From positions 186,001 through 250,000 of the forward strand of contig NZ_JAEINN010000002.1 of the NCBI RefSeq assembly GCF_016342405.1: a stretch of DNA of 64,000 nt, given 5' to 3'. This DNA is from Maridesulfovibrio ferrireducens. GTDB taxonomy: Bacteria; Desulfobacterota; Desulfovibrionia; Desulfovibrionales; Desulfovibrionaceae. The position numbers were made by a program, and so were the translations under genes. Positions 23,119-33,600 of the stretch are shown here, piece by piece. The notes beneath the pieces were generated by a model. It saw nothing but the letters and a program-made list of their open reading frames with translations. It was not told the DNA's origin and did not search any database. How positions within the stretch are numbered: the stretch's first letter is position 1; the number at the start of each line of letters is the position of its first letter.

Positions 23119-24414
23119 CTATCGCGTATTGTGTTCGGAAAGAGCGCCACGCATCCCGCGGGTGATGGGCGAGAGGAGATATTCCAGTACGCTTTCTTCC
23201 CCTGAAAGAATGTTGACCTCAACAATCATTCCTGGCAAAAAATTCTTTGTTTTGTCCATGTCATCTCCAACAGTGTCAAATATCACACGGTAATACCATG
23301 CTCTAGTCAGGTCATCGAAATATGTCTTTGCAGAGATATTAACAATCTTTGCATGAAGCATAGTGTCATTTGAAAATTCATATGACGAAGGCCTTATTTT
23401 TGCCAGCATCCCGTTCCAAATTTTAGTACGGTCGCTAGGTTGTATTTTTCCCTCAATGCGAATGGTTGCGGCAGAAGGAACAATTTCAGCAAGGGCCTCA
23501 CCGGATCTAACAATTCCGCCGATGGTATTTGCGCTGAGTTTGTAAATGGTTCCCTCAATAGGAGATCTTATTAAACTTCGTATTATTTGTTCATTAGCCG
23601 CATTAAGTTCTTCAGTTACAGTCTGAATCTCAGAGCTGACGGTGCTCATTTCTTCACGGATATCACGATAAAAATTAAGTTGTTCACCTTTTATACGCTG
23701 TTTAAGTTCTGTAATTTCCAAAGAATATTCTTCGCGTTTACTGAAAATTTCAGCAATGCTGGTAGTAATTTTAGCAAGCTCTGCTTTTCTTTGTAAAAGA
23801 AGCTGTCTTGAGCCTATTCCTTTTTTTACCATTGGTTCCAGCATGTCATATTGCTGTTTCAAAACGGACTCTTCATCAAGCATGTTTTTCATGTGATTTT
23901 CACTGGCAGCGATGGCGGCTTGAGTCTGTTGTATTTGTGTTTTTAATATGTTGATTTTTTCGTCTAAAGAATCCTGTCTGTAGCGTGCGAATTGTAATTC
24001 TCCAAGTTCTTCAGAATCCATTGAATCTTTTTGAAGATCGTCAGTTGTATTGCCTATTTCTGCTGAAAGACGACCCAGTTTAGCCTTTAAAAGTTTAAGC
24101 TTAATCAAAGATTTATTTCTTTCTTTGGTAATGTTTAAATTGGCGATAGTAAGCAGCTTTTGCCCCTTTTTAACCTTGTCGCCTTCCCGAACAAATACAT
24201 TTTCAACGATTCCACCTTCAAAATGGCCTACGATCTTATCTGTCAGGTTGGTTTCAACGACTCCTTGGGCTCGAACCGTTTTTTCAATTTGATTAAAATT
24301 AGCCCAGACCAAAAAAGAAATTACAAATATAAGAATGAGAATGAGGACAACAAGGTTGCCCATACTTCTTTCAAGAGACCAAAAAAGGTTATATTTCCAA
24401 GAATTACGTTTCAT
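23119..24414 (-). CDS. HlyD-family membrane fusion protein of type I secretion
   Basis: This 431-residue protein has a short cytoplasmic start and a TM at about 19-38 (LVVLILILIFVISFLVWANF). It continues with a biotinyl-lipoyl half (GVVETNLTDKIVGHFEGGIVENVFVREGDKVKKGQKLLTI), a long coiled coil (about 85-280) and the second lipoyl half with the beta-barrel (SPIEGTIYKL, GEALAEIVPSAATIRIEGKI). This is the periplasmic adaptor that joins the ABC exporter to the TolC channel. Its start lies two bases behind the ABC gene stop. The final segment EYLLSPITRGMRGALSEH is the usual HlyD-type ending. Confidence 0.93.
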   Translation of the reverse strand: MKRNSWKYNLFWSLERSMGNLVVLILILIFVISFLVWANFNQIEKTVRAQGVVETNLTDKIVGHFEGGIVENVFVREGDKVKKGQKLLTIANLNITKERNKSLIKLKLLKAKLGRLSAEIGNTTDDLQKDSMDSEELGELQFARYRQDSLDEKINILKTQIQQTQAAIAASENHMKNMLDEESVLKQQYDMLEPMVKKGIGSRQLLLQRKAELAKITTSIAEIFSKREEYSLEITELKQRIKGEQLNFYRDIREEMSTVSSEIQTVTEELNAANEQIIRSLIRSPIEGTIYKLSANTIGGIVRSGEALAEIVPSAATIRIEGKIQPSDRTKIWNGMLAKIRPSSYEFSNDTMLHAKIVNISAKTYFDDLTRAWYYRVIFDTVGDDMDKTKNFLPGMIVEVNILSGEESVLEYLLSPITRGMRGALSEHNTR

Positions 24415-24416
24415 AT

Positions 24417-26675
24417 CTATTGGTTGGATAATTTAGAAATTATGCGGTCTCTTGTGTCATCCGCGACTATTTTTCCCTGATCAATAACTAAGATTCTATC
24501 CACAATCTGTAAAATATGGGGTCTGTGTGTCACTATAAAAAGTGTTTTCTTCGCCATAGTGTTTTTCATACGTTGAATGAAAATTTTTTCCTGTGTGGAA
24601 TCCATTGAACTGGTTGGTTCATCCAGCAACATTAAGGGAGGATTATCAATGAGAGCTCTGGCTATTGCTACAGCTTGCCGCTGTCCTCTGGAGAGGTTTT
24701 TACCACCTTCAAGTATTTGCATTTTTAGCCCGAGTGGATGTTTTGATACAAATTTTTCAATTCCGGAAATAGCCAGCGCATTCTGTAAAGTTTCCTGGGT
24801 AACTGTGCGGGCCCCCATCAAAAGATTAAATTCTAATGTACCATAAAAAAGAACCGGAGATTGCGGAACAACTCCCATATGCTCGCGTACTTTTTCGATA
24901 TTCAAATAAGCCATGTTGTGGTCGTCCAAAAGAATTACTCCCTCTGTAGGAGTGGCAAGTCCGGCAATCAATTTCAAAAGGGTTGTTTTTCCGCTTCCCA
25001 TAGGCCCGATGATACCTATTTTCTCGCCCGCTTTTGTTTTAAATGAAACATTTTCTAAAACAAACGGAGATTCTGGAAAGTAGCGAAAAGAGACTCCGTC
25101 AAAGCTTATAGCTCCATGAACTTGTTGAACTTTATATTGTTTTACTTCAGTGGTTTCTTTTTCGAGGCTGAGTAATTCTTTTAAATCTTTGTAGGATCTT
25201 CTGGCGAAAAGGTAGGATGTTATCAAGTTTGACATGCTTGCAGATGCAGCAATGCAGCGGCCTGAAAGTACCATCGTGGCAAGAAGAGCTCCGCTTGTCA
25301 TTGATCCTTCGCTAATCAGAAAAAAGGCAACTATCAGTAATCCCGCAGAGTTAAGTTGACCCAAAAAGCCTGTAGTCATGGAACATCGGGCTTGAGCAAT
25401 GCGGTATTTGGAACTCATTTCGCCTGATTTTTCTACTTCGGTAGTCCAGCGTGAAATAAAGAGGCGGGCCGCATTTGTGGTCTTAATTGATTCGATGCCT
25501 TGAAACACTTCATTCAAGAAGGAGCTTTTACGCGATTGTAGTTTGCTTTGTGCCGAGACATTGTTGTCAATGAAGAAACCGTAAACAATAGAAACAAGAA
25601 GAACCAGAAAGGATATTAATGCTGGTACGATAAAAAGCATTCCGCTGTTCAGATAGATAACGAAAAGGAAAAAGAATAAGAAGAAAAAGTCAATAGATCC
25701 AACAACAAGCTGAGTTGTGAAAAGAGATTTTATGCGAGAAAATTCTTGAACAGAGTGAGTAAGGTGGCCTGATGATGATGGAAGCTTTGCATGAATGGTG
25801 TCGAGTATCTGGGCCAATAAGTATGGCTCTGCTTCCCGTTCAACTCGTAATGCCGCTTTTTCAACCAATGATGTGCGGATATTTTTCAGGATGTAATCAA
25901 AAAATAAAACGAAAATTGCGCCTGTTATAAGAACCCGCAAAGAGTTTTCTGCAAGGTTGGGGAGAATTCGGTCATAAAAAATCCCCATTAATAACGGGAT
26001 TACCAAAGTAAAACAATGAATAAGAACTGTTGCCAGAATTACTTGAGAATACAAAGGCCACATTTTTACGACCTGTCCGATAAACCAAGATAGGCTTAGG
26101 AATGAAACCCTGTCCGTTTCGAATATTATATCGAAAGAGCAAGTCCAATCGTTAAAATGGCATAAGTCTTCTTTATTATTTCTAATTGTTTCATTTTTGC
26201 CACTCCATATTGAAAGTTGTTTACCTATTTTTTTTTCAATTACGGCAAAACTTCCATCGGGATATTGAACTATCGCAGGGATATCTTCTTTGGTCAGTTT
26301 TGGAGGAAGTGGAGTGAATGTGGTGTCAAGTCCCATGTTTTCGGCTTGCAGTCGCAGATACTCATTGAGTGAAGAAGTGTTTCCCATCTGTAAGGACTGT
26401 TCCGTTGCCACTATACCGAATTTGTCTGCAACTTTCTTCAAACATGAAGCAATGGTCGTGCCTAGTTCTTCTATTTCGTCATCTTCATTATCGAAGATTC
26501 CGATATCTTCATCAGCTTCTGCGCTATCACTGTCATTTTCTATTTTCGTACTCACAAGAGAACCGTCGGTTGCTTCTTTAGAAGTAGCAACACCGACTGA
26601 ACCGGAGTTAACAGTTGTACAATCCTCGTTTTGAGTTTGTTCAGAAGAGCTGTTTTGATCATTTGAAGAAGTCAA
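24417..26675 (-). CDS. Type I secretion ABC transporter with degenerate C39-like domain
   Basis: This 752-residue exporter begins with an unusually long acidic, Ser/Thr-rich N-terminus (about 1-75). Next is a C39-like domain (about 75-170: SCLKKVADKFGI, LQAENMGLDTTFTPLPPKL, DIPAIVQYPDGSFAVIEKK). Where peptidase C39 has its His, this domain shows S/F, so it should bind rather than cut substrate, as in HlyB/LapB-type exporters. Six TM helices span about 205-480. The ATPase shows Walker A GPMGSGKTT, signature LSRGQ, Walker B LMLLDEPTSSMD and the switch THR. It powers export of the giant adhesin encoded upstream. A gap of 85 bases separates it from the MotB-like gene. Confidence 0.93.
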   Translation of the reverse strand: MTSSNDQNSSSEQTQNEDCTTVNSGSVGVATSKEATDGSLVSTKIENDSDSAEADEDIGIFDNEDDEIEELGTTIASCLKKVADKFGIVATEQSLQMGNTSSLNEYLRLQAENMGLDTTFTPLPPKLTKEDIPAIVQYPDGSFAVIEKKIGKQLSIWSGKNETIRNNKEDLCHFNDWTCSFDIIFETDRVSFLSLSWFIGQVVKMWPLYSQVILATVLIHCFTLVIPLLMGIFYDRILPNLAENSLRVLITGAIFVLFFDYILKNIRTSLVEKAALRVEREAEPYLLAQILDTIHAKLPSSSGHLTHSVQEFSRIKSLFTTQLVVGSIDFFFLFFFLFVIYLNSGMLFIVPALISFLVLLVSIVYGFFIDNNVSAQSKLQSRKSSFLNEVFQGIESIKTTNAARLFISRWTTEVEKSGEMSSKYRIAQARCSMTTGFLGQLNSAGLLIVAFFLISEGSMTSGALLATMVLSGRCIAASASMSNLITSYLFARRSYKDLKELLSLEKETTEVKQYKVQQVHGAISFDGVSFRYFPESPFVLENVSFKTKAGEKIGIIGPMGSGKTTLLKLIAGLATPTEGVILLDDHNMAYLNIEKVREHMGVVPQSPVLFYGTLEFNLLMGARTVTQETLQNALAISGIEKFVSKHPLGLKMQILEGGKNLSRGQRQAVAIARALIDNPPLMLLDEPTSSMDSTQEKIFIQRMKNTMAKKTLFIVTHRPHILQIVDRILVIDQGKIVADDTRDRIISKLSNQ

Positions 26676-26760
26676 TAATACTGTCCTTTAAATAAAAACA
26701 TAATGAGACTGGAGCTTAACATGTTGTATTAGGTTATCGCACTTTAATTACGGGTAATTT

Positions 26761-27624
26761 TTATTTTTTACCTAAATTAATGACCACCTGATTAGTTCCG
26801 GGGACACCATCACCTAATGCTCTGAATGTGATTTTGGCTTTCGGGATTTTTCCGTCCTGATTAACAACCTTTATCAGCCCGTAGAGCCTTTTATATGAGA
26901 CTGAGTTAGACATGCTGGAAGAAACACCATTGTGGTTGAGAGTTGCAGTTAACTGCAATCCTTTTTGCATAATGGCTGCTTTGTTTTTCGCAATCCATGA
27001 CAGTAATTCAGTTCTTGTTGAATCTTCAAGAGTACTTGTGAGCTGGTTATATAGGATAATAATACGGTTTTTACTATCTATACCTTTTACCAGTTTAGTC
27101 ACGAATGGTGTGTTCTGAGGCGTTTCTTTTGCGTCTATTTCGCGTTCTATTCCTCCGCTGGAGGATTCGAGCTCTGCAATTCTAGCTAAGGCTTGTTGCA
27201 GTTTTTTTTCTGTTGCCGGATCATTTACAAATAGCCTTATTTTTTTTGCGGCAGCTTCAGCTTTGATAAGGCGTGCTTGAAGGACTGCTTTTTCCTGCTC
27301 AATTTGTTCAATAGTAACTTCCGGTTGAGCCGGGGTGGGCATGAGGTCTTCTTTTTTTAATACAACAGCCTCATTCAATGTATCTTGCAGGGCCGTCATA
27401 GCTGTAGAGCTTTCCGGAGATGCAAGGTCTTGAGAGGCGGCGACCATTGTCTCAACCTGTTCTGTTGAGGCCGACGCATTCGGGGTGACTTCTTTTAACG
27501 CAACAATATACGACAAAGTCCCGACGACTAAGACCATGATCAAGGTAAAGAATACCATCATCATTAAAACTGTTGATAGAGCATCAACAAATCCAGGCCA
27601 CGGAGGCCCGTTATCAGCGGACAT
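26761..27624 (-). CDS. MotB/TolR-like membrane protein of the adhesin locus
   Basis: This 287-residue protein has one N-terminal TM at about 18-42 (LSTVLMMMVFFTLIMVLVV). A conserved Asp precedes it in PGFVDAL, at the place of the proton-binding Asp of MotB/ExbD/TolR. A coiled coil follows (about 100-155, IEQEKAVLQARLIKAEAAAKK), then a periplasmic C-terminal domain with NSVSYKRLYGLIKVV, reminiscent of OmpA/MotB peptidoglycan-binding domains though diverged. It lies directly behind the adhesin gene (42 bases). Its natural partner is the MotA-like protein at the other end of the operon. I infer energy coupling or cell-wall anchoring for adhesin secretion; no experiment supports this here. Confidence 0.7.
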   Translation of the reverse strand: MSADNGPPWPGFVDALSTVLMMMVFFTLIMVLVVGTLSYIVALKEVTPNASASTEQVETMVAASQDLASPESSTAMTALQDTLNEAVVLKKEDLMPTPAQPEVTIEQIEQEKAVLQARLIKAEAAAKKIRLFVNDPATEKKLQQALARIAELESSSGGIEREIDAKETPQNTPFVTKLVKGIDSKNRIIILYNQLTSTLEDSTRTELLSWIAKNKAAIMQKGLQLTATLNHNGVSSSMSNSVSYKRLYGLIKVVNQDGKIPKAKITFRALGDGVPGTNQVVINLGKK

Positions 27625-27666
27625 ATAGTTTCATTCCCTTTTTGTTATTAACGTAAAGTTTTATAA

Positions 27667-30600
27667 TCAAGCTAAGCTGTCAATATGTTCAGGTTCAACA
27701 GGCGGGGTGTCAACTCCGTCAGTTGTAAAATGAGAGTTTTCTTCTGCCGGTCCATCACTTTCAGCCGGAGGTTCACTGGAACTTTCAAATAAACTTTCGT
27801 TTTGGACGGCTTCTGACAGTTCGCTTGCAAGCACAGAAAAGTCATATGTCTGATCGCCTGCTAAATCAACAACCTCACCACTTGTATTTAAAGCTTCAAA
27901 GTTGAGGTCATAAGTTCCTTCACCAAGCTCATCAAGGAAGTCGTAAGACCAACTGCCATTCTCTCCATCTACTGAAATTGTTTCTTCAATGACAATATCA
28001 GGATTGTTGTCTCCGTCAGTATCCCCTTCAATAGTAAGCTTTATTTCAGTTACATCAGAATTATGAACAACTCCTTCTATCGTGGGAGTGTCCGTGTCGG
28101 CAATGTCATCACCATCTGCATCGGAAGATTCAGAGAGAGACATTGATGATTCTTCGCTGCTGTCTGCTTCGTCATCAGGAGTGTCCGCTTCTGGCTCGTC
28201 AGTGGAATCCGAGGAAGGTTCAGACTCTTCCGGAGCGGCGGCATGTACCTCTTCTTCAGGAGAAGGATTGCGGTCCGGTTCCGAATCTGGTTCTGCGTCA
28301 GGCTCTGTGTCCGGTTCAGGTGCGGCCGCGTTCATCATCATAGGAGCCGCCATTGCACTCGATGTCGGTGCAGGTGCCGGCGGAGTTATTCCGTCAGTTG
28401 TATCAAGATCTACAACAGTCTGGGCAGATACGTTACCTGCCGGGTCCAAAACTTCGGCAGTCACATAGTCATATTCGGAAATTTCAGGCAGGGAAACAGC
28501 AATACTACCTGAGCGCTGGGCTAAGATTGTTATGACTTCACTCGCATCACTACCGTCTATGCCGTGGAATGTCAGTCTTACCTTACACTCATGGTCTTCC
28601 GCTACTGCAAATCCGGTGTTACCGACAAGCAGGAGGGTTCCCCATGCATCCACCAGATTCAAAGTTGGAGCCGCCAGAACTTTATCGTAAACAGTAAAGC
28701 CTATTGAACTGTTACTGACGTTACCGGCGAGATCTTCTGTGTGAGAGGTCGCCACGTAGTGAGCGTTGTCAAGAGAACTCAAATCTCCTTCACCGAAGTT
28801 AATTTCCCAATTACCGTCAGCATCAAGTGTCAGATTATCCTGTGTGAAAGTTTTGAAAGCCGCACCGTCTTTAGTGATGGTGATGCTGTATTTTCCCGTA
28901 TCGGTGACTATCCGTCCGTTTAAACTGAGATTTTCATCACAGGTCAGATTGTCATTATTATGAAATCCAAGGTCATCAGCTGCTGGTAAATCAATTGAGG
29001 TGACGGGATTTTCAGTGTCAACAACCAAATTGAAGGACTTGGAGTCTGCGTTATTGTAGTTACCCGCTGTGTCACTGAATCGCACTGTTACTGGATATGA
29101 GCCGTCGACCACCGCAGGATCGACTGTGAATTGAACAATACCGTCTTCATCTGTGTCTTTTGCCCAGTGTCCACTGAAACCTGCTCCGCTGATGGAAGCC
29201 CATGTTCCCTTTTCCACATTAATTTGCAGAGTGGGATTGTTTACATTGGTTATGAAGTCGCCTTGAACTCCGCCGTCCTGCAAAAGAACAACAGGGGTAT
29301 CCTGAATGAATGGATTATTTGTATCAATGGTTATGGTCAGGGGAGAGGATTGCTCTACATGTCCTGCCTGATCCGCTGTTACCAGTTTATAGATGTGTTC
29401 CCCGTCTGGAAGATCATCGTCAGGTGTGTAGCTCGCATAAGTACCGTTGAACACGTCTGTTTTTACGAGCACATCATTTAAAAACAACAGGTAAGTTGCT
29501 CCGTTGTCTCCATATAAGGTGAATGAAGGTCTGGATGTGTTGGTAATATTATCATGCAGATAGCTGCTTAGGGACGTTCCAAACGGGCCGTGATCCGAGG
29601 ACTCATGCATATCAATGGATGTAGATCTTGTCTGGGTATCTATGGTTACATCAAGTGATGGAGTGTGAAATTCATTACCTGCCATATCTACAGACGTAAC
29701 AACGAAAGAGTAAGACCCGTCCGGCATTACTCCGGTGGGGTAGGTCCATTTTCCGCTATCATCCACGATGAACACATCGGATTCACCATAAAGTTCGCCA
29801 CCATTATAGTAGGTGGTTATTTTTATTCTTGAGCCTGCTTCGGCTGTTCCTTCCAACGGAAGATTGTTCACGCTTGTGAATCCGTCTTTATGGGAGGAAA
29901 AGTTATCCGGTAAATCTGATATCTTAGCCGGAAGTGGAACAGATTCAACCATTGTGTCGGCACTGTCCGGCAGATCCACAAAAGGCATATTCAAAGTAGA
30001 GTCAACTTTTAAAGATTGCTCAACACCTACAACAGTGTTGCCGGCTTCGTCGGTGTTGATGATTCTGATGGTATATTCGTCATTAGCCAACTGTGGGAAA
30101 GTGAAAGCCCAATCTCCGTTAGTTTCCATAGCTTCTGGGGTAATTATTCCCATGTTGATAAATTTGAAGCCGCCGGGAGATTCTGAGTCTTCAACTTTTC
30201 GTTGAACTTGAACAGTACTGCCGATTTCAACAGAACCCTCAATAGTAGGACTGGCATAGTTAGTTTCCCAGTCCTTGTAGGTTTCAGTGTTAAAATCTAT
30301 TCCTTCTGCAATTTCTTTAGGGGTGCGCCATTCATTATCAAGACCTGTGTCAACATTTTCAGCAAGTCTCAGAGTAGATGCTGCTGTCCCTGAATCTATT
30401 TTCAGTTCAAACGGTTCGGATGTATAAGTTGTTCCGTTAAAATAGGTACTTTTGACGTAGTAGGAGTAATCACCGTCGGCAACTTCTCCTTCTGAGTTTT
30501 CAGGAAGATCCCATTTCCATATACCGTTACCGGCAGATCGGACAGTTGTAACGAGGGCATTGTTTTTGTCGTATATTTCAACATCTGTGAATGATTCGGC

Positions 30601-33600
30601 AATACCTGTCAGGGTTACGTCTTTATTAATATTTGTTATTCCATCTAGTAAAACATTGGAATCATCTTCTTCGATCAAACCGATGGTGGGCGGCTCAGGG
30701 TCGACCGCACTGACCAGAAGGCTGGTAGTGCTTGTACTGCTGTTACCGGCATCGTCTGTACTGGTTATGATCGCGTCATAAGGTCCGTTAGGAAGTTGAT
30801 CCGAATCCGGAATCTGATATGACCATTTGTTGTCCGTACTATCTACTTTGAAAGAGTATTTTCTGAATTCATCCTCTCCACCATACGCTAGTGTCACAGT
30901 AACCGTTGTTCCGTGTTCAGCTGTTCCGGAAAGCATCGGAGTAACATCTTTGGTCATATTCGGGGTTAAGGGATCAATATCCCCACCGGTTCCGAATTGC
31001 ATGGTAGGAAGCTCTGGATCTACCGTGTCTATAGATACTACAGTTGTGACAGTTCGCGTATGCCCGGCTTTATCTTCCGAAACAACGGTGATTTTATATG
31101 ATCCGTCACCGGTTGTAATGCTTGGAGTATAATCCCATGAATTTGTATCGTCTGGGAGTATAAATTCTGATTTTAAACTGCCGCGTTCTGTACTTTCTTC
31201 CGCTATTGTTTTGGTTTCATATCGTTCGCTGACAAAGACCTGGATAGCACTTCCGGCTTCGGCGTTTCCGCCGAATTTAGGTGAAGGTGTATTTGTCAGA
31301 CCGTCTGAGTTTGAAATTCCGGAATCTGAATCAGTATGAAGCTGAACAGAAAGTTCCGGAGTATACGAAAAGTCAACAGTTATAGGCAGTGTCGTTGTAC
31401 TGGAATTTCCGGCACGATCAGTACTTACTATAGTATAAGTGTGATCATCGTTCGTCAGTTTGTCGACTTGCTTATAAGTGTATGAGCCTGTGTTTGCTCC
31501 CGGTTCAAGGGTAAATGCAGGAGTAGCTGAACCGTCCAGGAATATTTTAACCTGAGTATCGGCTTCTGTTGTGATCTTGAACTGCGGAGTTTTGGAACTG
31601 GTTATGTTATCCGTATCGCTTCCAAAGAATGTTCCTTTGGAGTCAAACGCTTCCAACATATCTACGCCTGGTTCCATGGGGTTCACAAGGTCTACCGTAT
31701 AACTGAGAACTTTATCTACGGTATTTCCTACGCTGTCAGTTGCCCGCAGGGTGTAGGTATGTGTTGTTGTCGTTCCGTCTGTTTCGGCAGGGAAAGAAAA
31801 TGTCCAGTCTCCGTTAGCATCTACTGCTCCGGCTGAATAAACAACATTCTCACCATCAAGAATTGTGATAATAGAACCGGTTTCTCCGTTGGTCCCGAGT
31901 ATCGTTACAATCTCTGTATTTACTATGTTGTCATTATCAAACAGTCCGGTGTCGGTTGCAATTTTAAAATCAAAATCTGGCAGAGCTCCGTCGATGGTCA
32001 ATGTTTCTGAATGGGTGGAAGGATTTCCTGCTTTGTCCTTCGCTTCAATCACGATTGTGTATGACCCCGTATCAAGGGAAATGTTGGCCTCAGAAAGTGC
32101 CGGTTCCCATATGCCATTTGCCGGAGGTGTGTTTTCCGTGAGAGAGTAAAGGGTATCACCATCGCTGTTAAGGATGGTGAGAACTGCTTTGTCTGAATTA
32201 GGTTCCAGAGTGATATGAAATGTCGGGTCAAGGACACTTGTTTTCATATCGGTGTTGGATATACCGGTATCGTGGGCGGAAACAAGAGCGATAACCGGAA
32301 CATCTCCAGCTTTGTCTATTGTTACAGTGATCGGATTCGAGTGTTCGGAAAGATTGCCAGCCACGTCATAGTCTTTGACAGTAACGAGGTGATTCCCTTC
32401 AGAAAGGGCTGCCTTATCGGCGGGGAAGGGGAGTTCCCATTCTCCGGCTGCGTTAGCTGTAGTTGTTCCGTATAGTTTATAGTCAACGTAGACCTGTACT
32501 TCAGTATTGGCTTCTGCTCCGCTACCTTTGAGGTCGGGAGTGTCATCACTTGTGTAACCGTCAGAAGTATTTTCACCTGTGTCGGAAGAGCTTGTTACTT
32601 CCGTCAGTAAAAGATCTTTATTCGGTGCGGTTGTATCTATTACAACTACACCTGTTATAGAAGCCGTGTTTTCAGCTTCATCCTTGATGTCGGCTATGAA
32701 AGTGTTCTCTCCTTCAGTCAGATTCACTTTATCAACTTTTATAGACCAGTTACCTTCGTCGTCAGCCAGAGCTGTATGTGAGCCTGCCAGTATCTTGTTT
32801 CCGGACCCATCTTCCCAATATAACGTAACAGTTGAACCCGGCTCGGTTTTACCTGTGATAGTCGGGTTTTTGTTGCTGGTAATATTATCTGTAGTGTCGC
32901 CGGTATTGGAGATAGGATCGGAACTAAGTAAAACTTCACCTGTTGGAGAAACTGAACGGTCGATCGTAAGTGTTTTTTCAATAGAAGTTTTGTTGCCGGC
33001 AACATCCTCTGTTACAACTTCGATGGAATTGTCGCCGTCGTGAACAGAATCTGCAGGCAGGGTGTAAGACCAGTTTCCGCTAGCGTCGACTGTTAGGTAA
33101 CCGTCCCCTTCGGTATTAACTTGACCTTTTTTGACGTAAATATAGAGACGGGATCCGCCTTCGGTAGACCCGGTTAAAGTCAAGTTTGCAACATTACCGT
33201 TAGTGGTCCAGTCTCCTTTGGTACCTGCGTCGGAGTCGTTGTGCAGGTTAACTTCAACAGCAGGGCCGATGTTATCCACGACAAGGTCACTGACGATTTC
33301 TGTGGCGGAAATGTTGTCGGACACATCTTTGAAAACAGCTTCTACCCTGTAATTGCCGTCATCAAGGGATTCTTCACCGGGGATACTCCATATATTGTTT
33401 CCGGTTGGGGAATTTACCGTGAAGGTTTTAATCAGAGTATTGTCATCTTTGTTATATACTGAGATCGTTGCAGTTAAATCTTCTTTTGCGATCCAAGTAA
33501 AAGTTGGTGTCGCATTCTGCGTGTTATGGTCATTGTTTTCAAAACCTGAGTCGTTTCCATCTCCGGCAAGCATATTAAAGTCGGTGGAATCTACGCTTTT

